A stretch of 64,000 nt of DNA from Candidatus Pelagibacter ubique HIMB140 (GCF_025558165.1 NZ_LAMZ01000001.1:1096001-1160000); one strand, 5' to 3'; shown: positions 16,825 through 26,270, counted from the first letter of the stretch. Made by a program: numbers and translations. The notes: generated from the sequence alone by a model not told the origin.

Positions 16825-17764
16825 TTATAGTTTATTTGGTAATCAAAAAATTTATAAATCTGGATTATTGCACAATATTGAGATTGCAAAAAAATTATTA
16901 CCTGATTGGAAAATAAGAATATATTTTTGTAGCAACGTTGATAAAAAATTTATAGATTTATGTAAGAATTCAAATACAGAAGTAATTATCAAAGATAGAA
17001 AGTATAAATATGATCCTATGTTGTGGCGAATGCTACCAATGGAAGAAAATCATGATGCTGTAATTATTAGAGATGTTGATACTAGAATTTGGGATCGTGA
17101 TAAAAGATTGATTGATGATTGGTTAAAAAGTGATTTTAAGTTTCATGTTGCGAGAGAAAATCTAGGAAGTGATTGGCCTATAATGGCTGGTATATGGGGT
17201 GGTAAAAAACCTAATTTAAAAATAAAAAAAAATTTTAATAGATGGATTAAAAAAGAAGCAAGAACTAAAAATTCTTACATTAATGACCAGGCGTTTTTAT
17301 CAAAATTTATATATCCAATAATTCGTCACGATTTATTAGTCTATTCTGATCATGTAGTAATGGATTGTGAAAAAAATGTAAAAAGTATCCCTGGAGGACA
17401 AGATTTCTACAAAGGTAAAAGAATTATGATTGGAATGCCCGTGATAGATGATTTTTTTGAGGAGGATAAAAATTTAATTGATGATGAATATTTGCTTAGT
17501 CAAAAAATATCTAAGTACGATGAAAGAATTAATCATTGGTATAGTGAAGAAGAAAATATAGTTCCTGATAAACCAAAAAAAATGACACCATTATATAAAT
17601 ATACCAATCCATTTCTAAATATATTTGTTTTAATTTGTGATATTACATTTAAAAAGAAATTGAATCTTTTTAAGATTTTATTTATTTTTTTTTGGAATAA
17701 GGTTTTAAGAAAGTTCGTCAATTTAAAGTTTAAAAACCATAATTTGAGTAAATATTATAAATAA
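16811..17764 (+). CDS. Glycosyltransferase-like protein (GT-A type)
   Basis: A 317-residue protein starting MKLVSYSLFG. Seen: a DxD-like metal site in AVIIRDVDTRIWDRD, a GIWGGKKP segment and NDQAFL, together resembling GT-A glycosyltransferases that read nucleotide-sugar donors through Mn-bound Asp pairs. The start at ATG 16811 is inside the end of the preceding gene; the longer ORF reads through that gene in another frame and is rejected. The C-terminus (last 60 residues) is hydrophobic and basic and could touch the membrane. The gene ends on the base before the first aminotransferase start. Linkage and donor are unknown. Confidence 0.62.
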   Translation: MKLVSYSLFGNQKIYKSGLLHNIEIAKKLLPDWKIRIYFCSNVDKKFIDLCKNSNTEVIIKDRKYKYDPMLWRMLPMEENHDAVIIRDVDTRIWDRDKRLIDDWLKSDFKFHVARENLGSDWPIMAGIWGGKKPNLKIKKNFNRWIKKEARTKNSYINDQAFLSKFIYPIIRHDLLVYSDHVVMDCEKNVKSIPGGQDFYKGKRIMIGMPVIDDFFEEDKNLIDDEYLLSQKISKYDERINHWYSEEENIVPDKPKKMTPLYKYTNPFLNIFVLICDITFKKKLNLFKILFIFFWNKVLRKFVNLKFKNHNLSKYYK

Positions 17765-18880
17765 ATGAAGATAGATATTATTGATTTAAAGAAAAGGTAT
17801 AAAGATGAAAGAGAAGATTTATTAAAAATTATAGATAAAGTTCTTAAAAAGGGCAATTTAGTGATGACTAAAGAGGTCCAAAAATTTGAAAAAAATATTT
17901 GCAAATATACTGGCGCAAAATATTGTGTGAGCTTAAATTCTGGAACAGATGCATTAATGATGGCCATGTGGGCATGTGGAGTTAGAAAAGGTGACGAAGT
18001 TATTACAACTCCCAAAACATTTATAGCTACAATAGGTTCGATTGTGCATTTGGGAGCTGTGCCTGTTTTAGTAGATGTTGATGAAGATTTAAATATTAAT
18101 CCAGAATTAATTAAACAAAAAATAACAAAAAAAACAAAAGTAATTATGCCTGTTCATTGGACAGGTAGAATGTGTAATATGAAAGAAATAAATAGAATTG
18201 CAAATGAGGAAAATCTAATTGTTATAGAAGATGCAGCACAAGCAATGGGCTCATATTTTAATAAAAAACATGCAGGTACATTTAGTAAAGTTGCAGCTTT
18301 TTCATGTCATCCACTAAAAAATTTAAATGCTTTAGGTGATTCAGGTTTTGTGATTACAAATGATAAAAAAATATTTAAGAAAATAACTCTATATAAAAAT
18401 CACGGACTAGTTGGTAGAGATAGAATAGATACATTTGGACTAAATTCAAGATTAGATTCTATAAATGCTGAAGTATTAAATTTTAGATTAAAAAAACTTA
18501 AGAAATTAATTAATTTAAGAAAAAAAAATATTTTTCTTTATAAAAAATATATTAAAACGCCGAAAATAAAAATTATTGATGAAAAAAAACATAATATAAG
18601 TTCTCATGTAATTTTTAATGTTTTATGTGAAGATAGAGATTTATTAAAAAAATATTTAGAAAAAAATGGTATTCAATCATTAATATATTATGGTACCCCA
18701 GTTCATTTGCATAAGCCTATGAAAAAATTTGGTTATAAAAAAGGTGATTTTCCAGTTGCTGAAAAATTATGCAAAAAAATTTTAGCTTTACCACACAATC
18801 AATATATTACTGAAAAAGAAATTCAGTATGTTTCAAATAAGATAAACAATTTTTATAAAAGAAAAAATTATGCGAGTTGA
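17765..18880 (+). CDS. DegT/DnrJ/EryC1/StrS family PLP aminotransferase
   Basis: A 371-residue sugar aminotransferase. Seen: SLNSGTDAL (PLP phosphate/nucleotide contacts), IEDAAQAMGS with the PLP-ring Asp, and SCHPLKNL with the Schiff-base Lys185, followed by LGDSGF. Members transaminate keto groups of nucleotide-linked sugars using glutamate or glutamine. The next gene is a close paralogue with the same VIMPVHW stretch, suggesting tandem duplication. It begins on the base after the preceding stop. The keto-sugar substrate could come from the SDRs upstream in the same operon. Confidence 0.9.
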   Translation: MKIDIIDLKKRYKDEREDLLKIIDKVLKKGNLVMTKEVQKFEKNICKYTGAKYCVSLNSGTDALMMAMWACGVRKGDEVITTPKTFIATIGSIVHLGAVPVLVDVDEDLNINPELIKQKITKKTKVIMPVHWTGRMCNMKEINRIANEENLIVIEDAAQAMGSYFNKKHAGTFSKVAAFSCHPLKNLNALGDSGFVITNDKKIFKKITLYKNHGLVGRDRIDTFGLNSRLDSINAEVLNFRLKKLKKLINLRKKNIFLYKKYIKTPKIKIIDEKKHNISSHVIFNVLCEDRDLLKKYLEKNGIQSLIYYGTPVHLHKPMKKFGYKKGDFPVAEKLCKKILALPHNQYITEKEIQYVSNKINNFYKRKNYAS

Positions 18881-19979
18881 ATACAACTATCTTAAGCAAG
18901 AGTTTAAAAATACAAAAAAAATTTTTTCAGAATGGAGTAAATTAATAAAATCTACTGACTTTACATTGGGATCTTACGTAGATAGGTTTGAAGAAAAATT
19001 TAAAAATTACATTGGTTCAAAATATTGTATTTCAACAAATAATGGAACAGATGCATTAATTTTGTCACTAAAAAGTATTAACGTAAAAAAAGGAGATGAG
19101 GTAATTACAGTTTGCAATTCTTTTTATGCGAGCGCAGGTGCAATTATTGCTTGTGGAGCAAAGCCTATATTTGTGGATTGTGATGAAAATTTTCAAATGA
19201 ATATTAATGATTTAAAAAAAAAAATAACAAAGAAAACAAAGGTAATTATGCCTGTTCATTGGGGAGGAGCTTCACCTGATATGAGACAAATCATGAGAAT
19301 TGCTAATTCAAAGAAAATAAAAGTGGTTGAAGATGCATGCATGGGTATAGGAGCAAAGATAGGCAAAAAAAGCCCAGGAACATTTGGTATTGTAAATGCA
19401 TTTAGTATGCATCCACTTAAATCATTGAATGTTATGGGAGATGGTGGCGCCATAGTCACTAATGATTATCAGATATACAAATGGGCAAAAAAATATAGAA
19501 ATCATGGAATGTTGAACAGAGATAAATTAGACTTCTGGGGGGTTAATATTAGATTACAGCCACTTCAAGCAATTGTAGCAATAGAAGGTTTAAAAAAATT
19601 AGAAAAGGTAATTAAAATTAGAAATTATAATTCTAAAATTTTGGATGAGAAATTAGAAAAACTCTATCCAAATGTAATTTTGCCACCACGAAATAATCAA
19701 AATAAAGAAACTTTTGCTCTATATATGGCGTTGTTTAAAAATCGTGATAAATTAAAAAATTTTTTGATTAAAAAAGGTATTGAAGTAAAAATACATTATC
19801 CAGTTCCTTTACATTTACAAAAACCTGCAATTAAAAGTGGATACAAAAGAGGTGATTTTCCTATTGCTGAGTATCAAGCAAAGTCATTGTTGACCTTACC
19901 AGTACATCAATATTTAAAAAGAAAACAACTAAATTACATAATAAACTCAATTGAAAAATTTTATAAAAAAAATGACTAA
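18870..19979 (+). CDS. DegT/DnrJ/EryC1/StrS family PLP aminotransferase (paralogue of the preceding gene)
   Basis: A 369-residue aminotransferase with the same layout as the gene before it: STNNGTDAL, VEDACMGIGA, and SMHPLKSL with Lys184 as the PLP lysine, then MGDGGA. It shares long blocks with its neighbour (VIMPVHW, KNHG/RNHG, YPVPLHLQKP versus YGTPVHLHKP), so the pair arose by duplication. Two enzymes side by side may aminate two different positions, or two different sugars. The start overlaps the first aminotransferase gene by 11 bases and the end overlaps the cupin gene by 8. Confidence 0.9.
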   Translation: MRVEYNYLKQEFKNTKKIFSEWSKLIKSTDFTLGSYVDRFEEKFKNYIGSKYCISTNNGTDALILSLKSINVKKGDEVITVCNSFYASAGAIIACGAKPIFVDCDENFQMNINDLKKKITKKTKVIMPVHWGGASPDMRQIMRIANSKKIKVVEDACMGIGAKIGKKSPGTFGIVNAFSMHPLKSLNVMGDGGAIVTNDYQIYKWAKKYRNHGMLNRDKLDFWGVNIRLQPLQAIVAIEGLKKLEKVIKIRNYNSKILDEKLEKLYPNVILPPRNNQNKETFALYMALFKNRDKLKNFLIKKGIEVKIHYPVPLHLQKPAIKSGYKRGDFPIAEYQAKSLLTLPVHQYLKRKQLNYIINSIEKFYKKND

Positions 19980-20664
19980 AAAAATTGATAAACTTTATGA
20001 TGAAAATTTAGTTGTAAAACCCTGGGGTTATGAATATGTGGTTTATAGAAATAAAAACAAACTTTCAGTAACTTTATTAAATATAAATTATAAAAAAAAA
20101 ACTTCACTACATTGTCATCCAAATAAAAAGAGTGGATTTATAATGATTAAGGGTAAAGCCTTATTTCAATTAGGTTTATGGAAAAAGAGATCTGAAATTA
20201 AAGCAGCGCCCTCTAAAAGAATGATAGCCAGAGGTCTTTTTCATCAGATAGAATCCCTTTCTAAAGAAGGAATTATTGCGCTAGAATTTGAAACTCCAGT
20301 AGATAAAAAAGATTTAGTTAGATTTCAAGATGATTATGGAAGACAACAAAAATCTTATGAAGGAGCAAAGTATACAAAAAAAATCAATTCAAAATTTTTA
20401 AAATTTAAAATTCCACCTTCAGAAAAAAAAATTACTTATTCAATTTATGGAGTAAAACTATTAATTGAAAATCATAAAAATTTTAAAAAAATCAATAAAT
20501 GTAAAAATGATACTATATTTGCAATTTTAGATGGTGAAATTGTAGATAATAATAATAAAGCAGTACTTAGTTGTGGAGATATTGTAAAAACTAATGATTT
20601 AAAGGTTTTATCTAAAGTTTTTAAAATAAAGAAGCTTCTTACTTTATTAAAAGTGACAAAGTAA
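19972..20664 (+). CDS. Cupin-domain protein (two cupin halves)
   Basis: A 230-residue protein. Seen: KPWGYEYVVYRN as the first cupin strand (the KPWGxE start is common in mannose-6-phosphate isomerase-type cupins), LHCHPNKKSGFIMIKGKA as metal-binding motif 1, and GLFHQIE as motif 2. Residues 140-230 look like a weaker second cupin half with ILDGEIVDNNNKAVLSCGD. It may be an isomerase or epimerase acting on a phosphorylated or nucleotide sugar. I start at ATG 19972, inside the stop region of the aminotransferase. It ends the long unbroken run from 2659; 40 non-coding bases follow. Confidence 0.68.
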   Translation: MTKKIDKLYDENLVVKPWGYEYVVYRNKNKLSVTLLNINYKKKTSLHCHPNKKSGFIMIKGKALFQLGLWKKRSEIKAAPSKRMIARGLFHQIESLSKEGIIALEFETPVDKKDLVRFQDDYGRQQKSYEGAKYTKKINSKFLKFKIPPSEKKITYSIYGVKLLIENHKNFKKINKCKNDTIFAILDGEIVDNNNKAVLSCGDIVKTNDLKVLSKVFKIKKLLTLLKVTK

Positions 20665-20704
20665 AATTAATAATTAAATATCAATTTAAAATAATAATCA
20701 CTTA

Positions 20705-21817
20705 ATGAAAAAAATATTGTTGTTTACTCCAAATTATTCATTAAATAGTGGTCATAATCAAACTTTTATTTCCACAAGAATTAATCAATATATTAAAAAT
20801 AATATAAATGTAGAAGTTGTTACTATTCAAAAAAAAAAAAGAATTATTAGAAAAAATTCAAAATTCAAAGTGAGGTCCTTTGAAAACTATTCAGAATTAG
20901 ATTTTTTTTTAAACAAAAATATTCATCAGTATGATAAAATATTTATTCATTTTGTAACATTTCAATTTATTAAAATAATTAATAAACATAAAAAAAAAAT
21001 CTTCATTTGGATACACGGTATTGAAGCCCAAAAATGGAAATGGTATTTATTTGATATTTTTAATAAGCCCTTTTGGTTTTTAAAGCATATAGTTTACAAT
21101 TTAATACAATTAAGAAATTTAAAAATATATTTAACAAGTAATAAAAATATAAAGTTAATTTTCGTATCAAAATGGATGAAAGAAGTTTTTACTGAAGATC
21201 TAGGTATAAATTTGAAAAAACACAGATACGCAATAATACCCAATCCTATAGATCATATTTTTTTTGACAAAACAAAAAGAGATGAAAAATCACAAAAAAA
21301 CATACTAATTATAAAGAATTTTGCTTCAAAAAAATATGCCGGAGATATTACCGTTAATTATTTACTAAAACTTTCAAAATATAAAATTTTTAAAAAATAT
21401 AATTTTACTATAGTTGGAAAGGGAAAAATTTTAGATAAAAATTTAAATATTTTGAAATTTAAAAATGTAAAAGTGAAAAATCAATTTTATAGTCCAAAAA
21501 ATATATTTAAATTTCACAAAGATAATTCGATATTTTTTTATTTAACACGAATGGATGCACAAAGTGTAACTCTCAGCGAAGCTTTGTGTTCAGGGATGGT
21601 TTGTATTTCCTCAAATAATACTGCAATTCCTGAATTTATTTCAAATAAAACAAATGGTTTTTTAATTAATGATTTTAAACAATTTAGAAAAATTTTAATT
21701 CAATTAAATCAGAATAAAAATTTGATAAATAAAATTTCCCGTTCTGCAATTAAAAACTCTAAATTTCTTAAACCTGAAAATATTTTCAAAATGGAAAAGA
21801 AATTTATCAAATTATGA
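20705..21817 (+). CDS. Glycosyltransferase family 4/1 (GT-B)
   Basis: A 370-residue GT-B glycosyltransferase. Seen: an N-terminal LLFTPNYSLNSGHNQTF loop, IFVSKWMKE and IPNPIDHIFF at mid-protein, and the donor-binding EX7E-like region AQSVTLSEALCSGMVCISSN with IPEFI after it. It transfers a sugar from a nucleotide donor onto the growing lipid-linked glycan at the cytoplasmic face. A 12-base A run lies at 20829-20840. It overlaps the membrane-protein gene by 4 bases (ATGA), starting the assembly/export group. Confidence 0.85.
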   Translation: MKKILLFTPNYSLNSGHNQTFISTRINQYIKNNINVEVVTIQKKKRIIRKNSKFKVRSFENYSELDFFLNKNIHQYDKIFIHFVTFQFIKIINKHKKKIFIWIHGIEAQKWKWYLFDIFNKPFWFLKHIVYNLIQLRNLKIYLTSNKNIKLIFVSKWMKEVFTEDLGINLKKHRYAIIPNPIDHIFFDKTKRDEKSQKNILIIKNFASKKYAGDITVNYLLKLSKYKIFKKYNFTIVGKGKILDKNLNILKFKNVKVKNQFYSPKNIFKFHKDNSIFFYLTRMDAQSVTLSEALCSGMVCISSNNTAIPEFISNKTNGFLINDFKQFRKILIQLNQNKNLINKISRSAIKNSKFLKPENIFKMEKKFIKL

Positions 21818-23196
21818 TAAATATGTTCCAGAAATTATTTATTAAATATTCTACTTTTTTATTAACAAGTTTTTTTTTAATTATTATTTTTCAAAATGGT
21901 GGTAATTTTAATATATATGATAAGGTTAATATCATACCATTAGGAAATTATACAATCTTCTCCTATCAAATTGAAATACAAAATTATATTAAACTAATTA
22001 AATTAATATCTATATCATTATATTTCGGTTTATTTTCTTTTTTTCTTTTTAATATTTTTGTAAATTATAAAAAATTTTTAATTAAAGAAAATTTACTAAT
22101 TTTTCTTTTTTTTATCCTAATTTTTTTAAATTATTTAATTTCTTTTTATTTATCATTTAATTTTGAATATTTTAGGAAAATTATAATTTGTTTAGTTTGT
22201 TTTTTTACTTTCTTATTTTTTTCTGAAATAAGAATTAATCACTTTTTGAATGAAAGTATTAAAAAGGCATTAGTTATTACAATTATAATCTCAGCTATAT
22301 TTATTTTATATCTTTTAAATATTGGTGGCAGACAAGAAACTGTAATTAGTTTTTTTTCCGTTAAAAACAATAGCGTTTCTTTGATTTTTCTTACTATGTA
22401 TATTTATTTATTTATAAATCTCAAAAAAAGTTATTTTAAAATAATTTTTTTTATAATTACTATTTTTATTTTATATTTGATTAGTAGTAGACTGGGTGTA
22501 ATCTTGTTAATGTTTTATGTTTTCTTTGAACATTTTATTAGTAAAAAAAATATTAATTTTTTATTAGTAAGTTTTTTTATTGGATTAGTTTTTTATGTGT
22601 TATTTTTTACTCACACTCTAAGCTTTATATTAGAGCATTTAAATTTATTCAATTTTATTAAATATCCATACAATTATTTAGAAGATATACTAAATTCGTG
22701 CATAGATATAAAAAATATTGAAAGTAGTTGTGATAATGTTATTTTTTCATTAGCTAAAACTTTAAATTTTGAAACATATCTTTTTAATTTACTAAATTCT
22801 GTTCTTTATAGATTAAGCTACAATTATGAAGTAATTAATTTAATAATTGGTAATAATTTTTTACCTTTTTTCAAAAACTTTAATGATTTATCCCAATATT
22901 TTATAACCGACATTGGGATAATTAAACATAATATGGAATTATTTGTTAACCCACATAACAGTTTCCATATAGTTCTTATGAGAACAACTATTATTGGTTT
23001 AATTATAATTTCTTTATTTTTTTTTCAGACATGCAAAAATTTGATAAAATTTAACGATTTTAAGTGGTTTTTATTTGTAATTATATTACTGCCCTATCAT
23101 ATATTTGATGATTTTTTACTAGGAAATCACTGGGCGAGCTCAATAATTTCTTGGATGATTTTTGGGATAGCTTATAACAAAAAAAGATATGTTTAA
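21814..23196 (+). CDS. O-antigen polymerase/ligase-like multi-pass membrane protein
   Basis: A 460-residue integral membrane protein with about ten hydrophobic segments and one large loop at about 260-375 containing a conserved-looking NPHNSFHIVLMRT, a segment typical of Wzy/WaaL (Wzy_C) proteins. Such proteins polymerise repeat units or ligate the glycan to lipid A in the periplasm. The order glycosyltransferase, this gene, ABC flippase, with overlaps of 4 and 8 bases, fits an assembly cassette. Polymerase versus ligase cannot be decided by sequence. Confidence 0.75.
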   Translation: MINMFQKLFIKYSTFLLTSFFLIIIFQNGGNFNIYDKVNIIPLGNYTIFSYQIEIQNYIKLIKLISISLYFGLFSFFLFNIFVNYKKFLIKENLLIFLFFILIFLNYLISFYLSFNFEYFRKIIICLVCFFTFLFFSEIRINHFLNESIKKALVITIIISAIFILYLLNIGGRQETVISFFSVKNNSVSLIFLTMYIYLFINLKKSYFKIIFFIITIFILYLISSRLGVILLMFYVFFEHFISKKNINFLLVSFFIGLVFYVLFFTHTLSFILEHLNLFNFIKYPYNYLEDILNSCIDIKNIESSCDNVIFSLAKTLNFETYLFNLLNSVLYRLSYNYEVINLIIGNNFLPFFKNFNDLSQYFITDIGIIKHNMELFVNPHNSFHIVLMRTTIIGLIIISLFFFQTCKNLIKFNDFKWFLFVIILLPYHIFDDFLLGNHWASSIISWMIFGIAYNKKRYV

Positions 23197-24925
23197 GTCT
23201 TTTTTAAAAATTACAGATTTATTAGATCACAAAAGAAAAAAGAGATTTTATTTAATTATCTTTTTTGCTGTTATTGGAAGTTTTTTTGAAGTTGTTTCAG
23301 TATATTCAATAGGTCCTTTCATCTCATTATTAACAAATCCTAAAATAATTTATGAAAATTCTTTTTTGAGCTTTATTTATGATTATTTAAATATGGATTT
23401 TAACTATTTTGTAGCTTTATTTGGTGCTTTTTTGTGTATTTTAGTTTTCTTTAGTAACTTGCTTTTAATTTTTATGTCATGGCAGTCTCATAAATTTGGT
23501 CAATTCACAGGTAGTTACTTTTCTCAACAATTATTCAATTATTATATGAATAAAGATTATTTAAGCCATAAAAATTCAAATCATTCTTTTTTTGTAAAAA
23601 ATATAATTTTTGAATCTAGACGATGTGCGGATGGAGTTGTTGGTCCATTTACAACTTTAATTTCAAAATCAGTAATATTATTTTCTATTTGTATATCTTT
23701 ATTTTTCATAAATTTTTTAGTCACATTAGGAATTTTTGGTTTTTTAATTCTAGGATATTTTACTTTGTATTTGATAGTTAAAAGAAAGTTAGCTGAAATA
23801 AATGAGGATTTAAGTTTGTATGAAAAAAATAAATATAATATTGCAGATGAAACGTTTAGAGGTATTAAAGAGGTAAAAATTTCTCTTTCTGAAAAAATTT
23901 TTAAAAATTTATATCTTAAATATTCTGACAAATATGCCTATTCTCAAAGTTTGTCTCAAATTCTTGCACAATTCCCAAGATTTATTTTTGAAACAATTTC
24001 AATTTTTTTAATTGTTATTTTTTCAATTGCATTTTTATTTATATTAAAAGATAGAGATTTTGCTTTAGTATTACCTTTATTATCAATGTATGCATTTGCT
24101 GGTTTTAAAATAATGCCATCTTTACAGCTAATTTATTTTTCAATTGCTACCATAAGATCTAACCAGAACTCAATAGATTTAATTTATAAAGATTTGTATG
24201 ATACAATAAAAAATAGTAAAAATTCAAACATCCAAGAACTATCCCCAATTAGCTTAAAAGATAAGATCTATTTTAAAAAGATTTGTTTTAAATATCCAGA
24301 AAATCAAATTTTGCAAAATGCAGATATAGAAATTAAGAGAAATGAAATTGTTGGAATATTTGGAGAGTCAGGATCTGGAAAAAGCACTTTTATAGATATC
24401 TTTACTGGATTAATTCAAATCGATAGTGGCACAATAGAAATAGACGGGAAAAAGACAGAAATATTTGAAAATTCTAATTGGTTTAAGATGATTAGTTATT
24501 TATCACAAAACATCTTTATATTTGATGGAACTTTAAAAGAAAATATAGTGTTCAATTTTGATAGATATAATAATAAACCTCAGAAAAAAAAATTGTTTGA
24601 AGTTGTAAATCTATCAAACATAAATAACCTTGCTACAACTAATCAAGGTTTTGACCGCCAATTAGGATATTCAGCTGGTAAAATCAGCGGTGGTGAGAAA
24701 CAAAGAATTGGAATTGCTAGAGCCTTATTTAAAGATACCCCAATATTAATATTTGATGAACCGACAAGCTCTTTAGATGAAAAAAATGAGCAACTTTTTA
24801 GAAATACAATTCTTAAAATTAAGAAAAATCGATTTATAGTTATTATTTCTCATAATAGAGATACTTTAAGTGTATGTGACAAAATTTATAAAATGAATAA
24901 TGGAATTTTTGAATTAGAAAAATGA
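23189..24925 (+). CDS. ABC transporter, fused permease/ATPase (PglK/MsbA-like flippase)
   Basis: A 578-residue half-transporter. Residues 1-330 form a six-helix exporter membrane domain. The ATPase domain has Walker A GESGSGKST at 392-400, signature SGGEKQR starting at 500, Walker B IFDEP with Asp523-Glu524, and a switch His in ISHNRD. It is probably a homodimer moving a lipid-linked oligosaccharide, as PglK does, given the flanking glycosyltransferase and polymerase/ligase-like genes. No Wzx flippase was found in the window, so this may be the only flippase of the locus. A lipid A exporter (MsbA) is the alternative. Confidence 0.87.
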   Translation: MFKSFLKITDLLDHKRKKRFYLIIFFAVIGSFFEVVSVYSIGPFISLLTNPKIIYENSFLSFIYDYLNMDFNYFVALFGAFLCILVFFSNLLLIFMSWQSHKFGQFTGSYFSQQLFNYYMNKDYLSHKNSNHSFFVKNIIFESRRCADGVVGPFTTLISKSVILFSICISLFFINFLVTLGIFGFLILGYFTLYLIVKRKLAEINEDLSLYEKNKYNIADETFRGIKEVKISLSEKIFKNLYLKYSDKYAYSQSLSQILAQFPRFIFETISIFLIVIFSIAFLFILKDRDFALVLPLLSMYAFAGFKIMPSLQLIYFSIATIRSNQNSIDLIYKDLYDTIKNSKNSNIQELSPISLKDKIYFKKICFKYPENQILQNADIEIKRNEIVGIFGESGSGKSTFIDIFTGLIQIDSGTIEIDGKKTEIFENSNWFKMISYLSQNIFIFDGTLKENIVFNFDRYNNKPQKKKLFEVVNLSNINNLATTNQGFDRQLGYSAGKISGGEKQRIGIARALFKDTPILIFDEPTSSLDEKNEQLFRNTILKIKKNRFIVIISHNRDTLSVCDKIYKMNNGIFELEK

Positions 24926-25518
24926 TAGTTATATTTGATGTAAAGACAGGAAATATAACTTCAATTAAAAAAGCTTTAGATTATTTAAATATAAATAATA
25001 AAATATCTGATAAAGAAGAAGATCTTAAAAAATCCTCTAAGATTATTTTACCTGGTGTTGGGGCTTTTGATAATTTTATGAATAAACTAGAAGAAACAAA
25101 TTTAAAAAATAGTTTAATTTATGAAATTAAAGATAAAAAAAAACCATTTCTTGGAATTTGTTTGGGTATGCAGTTGTTACTTCATAGCAGTGAGGAAGGT
25201 AATTCAAAGGGATTAGGTTTAATAGATGGTAAAATTAAAAAATTTGATAAAAACTTAAACATAAGAATTCCTCATATGGGACTAAATTATGCAAATGTTT
25301 TAAAGAAAAATAATTTAATAAAAGGAGAAAAAAAAAAATTTTATTTTGTTCATTCGTATTTTGCTGAGGTAAAAGAAAAAAATATAATCGCAGTAACTAG
25401 ATATGGTATAGATTTTCCAAGCATTATAAATGAAAATAATTTGTATGGTGTACAATTTCATCCAGAAAAAAGTCAAAATGATGGTAAAGATATTTTAGAA
25501 AATTTTTCAAAGTTATGA
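24922..25518 (+). CDS. hisH: HisH-type glutamine amidotransferase of a surface-sugar pathway
   Basis: A 198-residue class I glutamine amidotransferase. Seen: GVGAFD, the nucleophile elbow GICLGMQ with Cys80, and the His180/Glu182 pair in FHPEKS. It hydrolyses glutamine and passes ammonia to a HisF partner, encoded next with a 4-base overlap. Together with the following wbpG homologue this reproduces the hisH2-hisF2-wbpG set of Pseudomonas aeruginosa B-band O-antigen loci, where the ammonia forms an acetamidino group on a sugar. A role in histidine synthesis is unlikely: no other his gene is present and the HisF partner has lost its catalytic Asp11. Confidence 0.9.
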   Translation: MIVIFDVKTGNITSIKKALDYLNINNKISDKEEDLKKSSKIILPGVGAFDNFMNKLEETNLKNSLIYEIKDKKKPFLGICLGMQLLLHSSEEGNSKGLGLIDGKIKKFDKNLNIRIPHMGLNYANVLKKNNLIKGEKKKFYFVHSYFAEVKEKNIIAVTRYGIDFPSIINENNLYGVQFHPEKSQNDGKDILENFSKL

Positions 25519-26270
25519 GTTTAAATAGAATAATTCCTTTACTTTTATTAGAGGAGAACAAACTTGTTAAAACAAAAAAATTTTCAGAACCTAAGTATAT
25601 TGGTGATCCCAAAAATACCATCAAACTATTCAATGAAATGAATTGTTCAGAGATAATGATAATAGATATAGAGAAAACAAAAAAAAATAAGAACATAGAA
25701 TTTAACTTTATTGAAAGTATTATTTCAGAGGCATTTATGCCAGTTAGTTATGGAGGAGGTATCAAGAATTTAAATGATATAAATGAATTGATTAAAATTG
25801 GATGTGAAAAGATATCAATAAATTATAAAAGTGACGATCATGAATTTATTGAAAAAGCAGTTTCTACCTTTGGAAGTAGCACCATAATTGTTTCAATTGA
25901 CATAAAGAAAATAGGTAGTGATATTTTTTGTTTTGATTATATAAGCAAAATAACAAAGAAAGAAAAATTAAATGATAAAATTAAAGAATTAAACAAGTGT
26001 GGTGTTGGAGAATATTTAATTAACTTTGTTGATAAAGATGGATTAATGTCAGGATTTGACAGAGAAACAATTGGAGAAATCCTAAAATTAACAAATTCAC
26101 AAATTACCTTTTGTGGTGGAGCTTCATCTTATGATGATTTATATGAAACAATTTTAACAGGAGCAACATCATTAGCAGCAGGTAGTTTATTTATATATCA
26201 ATCTTTGGATTCTGGTGTTTTAATAAATTATCCAGATGGAAATGAATATACAAAAATTTTAGAAGCATGA
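25515..26270 (+). CDS. hisF: HisF-type cyclase-like subunit, catalytic Asp11 replaced by Leu
   Basis: A 251-residue beta/alpha barrel. It follows HisF over its length: RIIP at 5-8, SYGGGIKN, VSIDIKK with Asp129 (equivalent to the Asp130 region of HisF), and FCGGAS near the C-terminus. Where histidine-pathway HisF has LDVKDG with general acid/base Asp11, this protein reads LLLEEN, so position 11 is Leu. That fits the LPS-associated HisF2 branch, thought to act as an ammonia channel for WbpG/PseA-type enzymes instead of as a cyclase. It overlaps hisH by 4 and wbpG by 4 bases. Confidence 0.9.
   Translation: MSLNRIIPLLLLEENKLVKTKKFSEPKYIGDPKNTIKLFNEMNCSEIMIIDIEKTKKNKNIEFNFIESIISEAFMPVSYGGGIKNLNDINELIKIGCEKISINYKSDDHEFIEKAVSTFGSSTIIVSIDIKKIGSDIFCFDYISKITKKEKLNDKIKELNKCGVGEYLINFVDKDGLMSGFDRETIGEILKLTNSQITFCGGASSYDDLYETILTGATSLAAGSLFIYQSLDSGVLINYPDGNEYTKILEA

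Noticed and set aside
20665..20704. Promoter in the 40-base gap before the family 4 glycosyltransferase
   Set aside because: Only AT-rich sequence; no -35-like box at a suitable distance from any -10-like box.
23581..23931. 116-residue minus-strand ORF inside the ABC transporter gene
   Set aside because: It lies wholly inside a well-supported gene on the other strand and has no recognisable motif.
24922..26270. hisH and hisF as part of a histidine biosynthesis operon
   Set aside because: No other his gene is nearby, HisF lacks Asp11, and wbpG follows directly; the surface-sugar role fits better.
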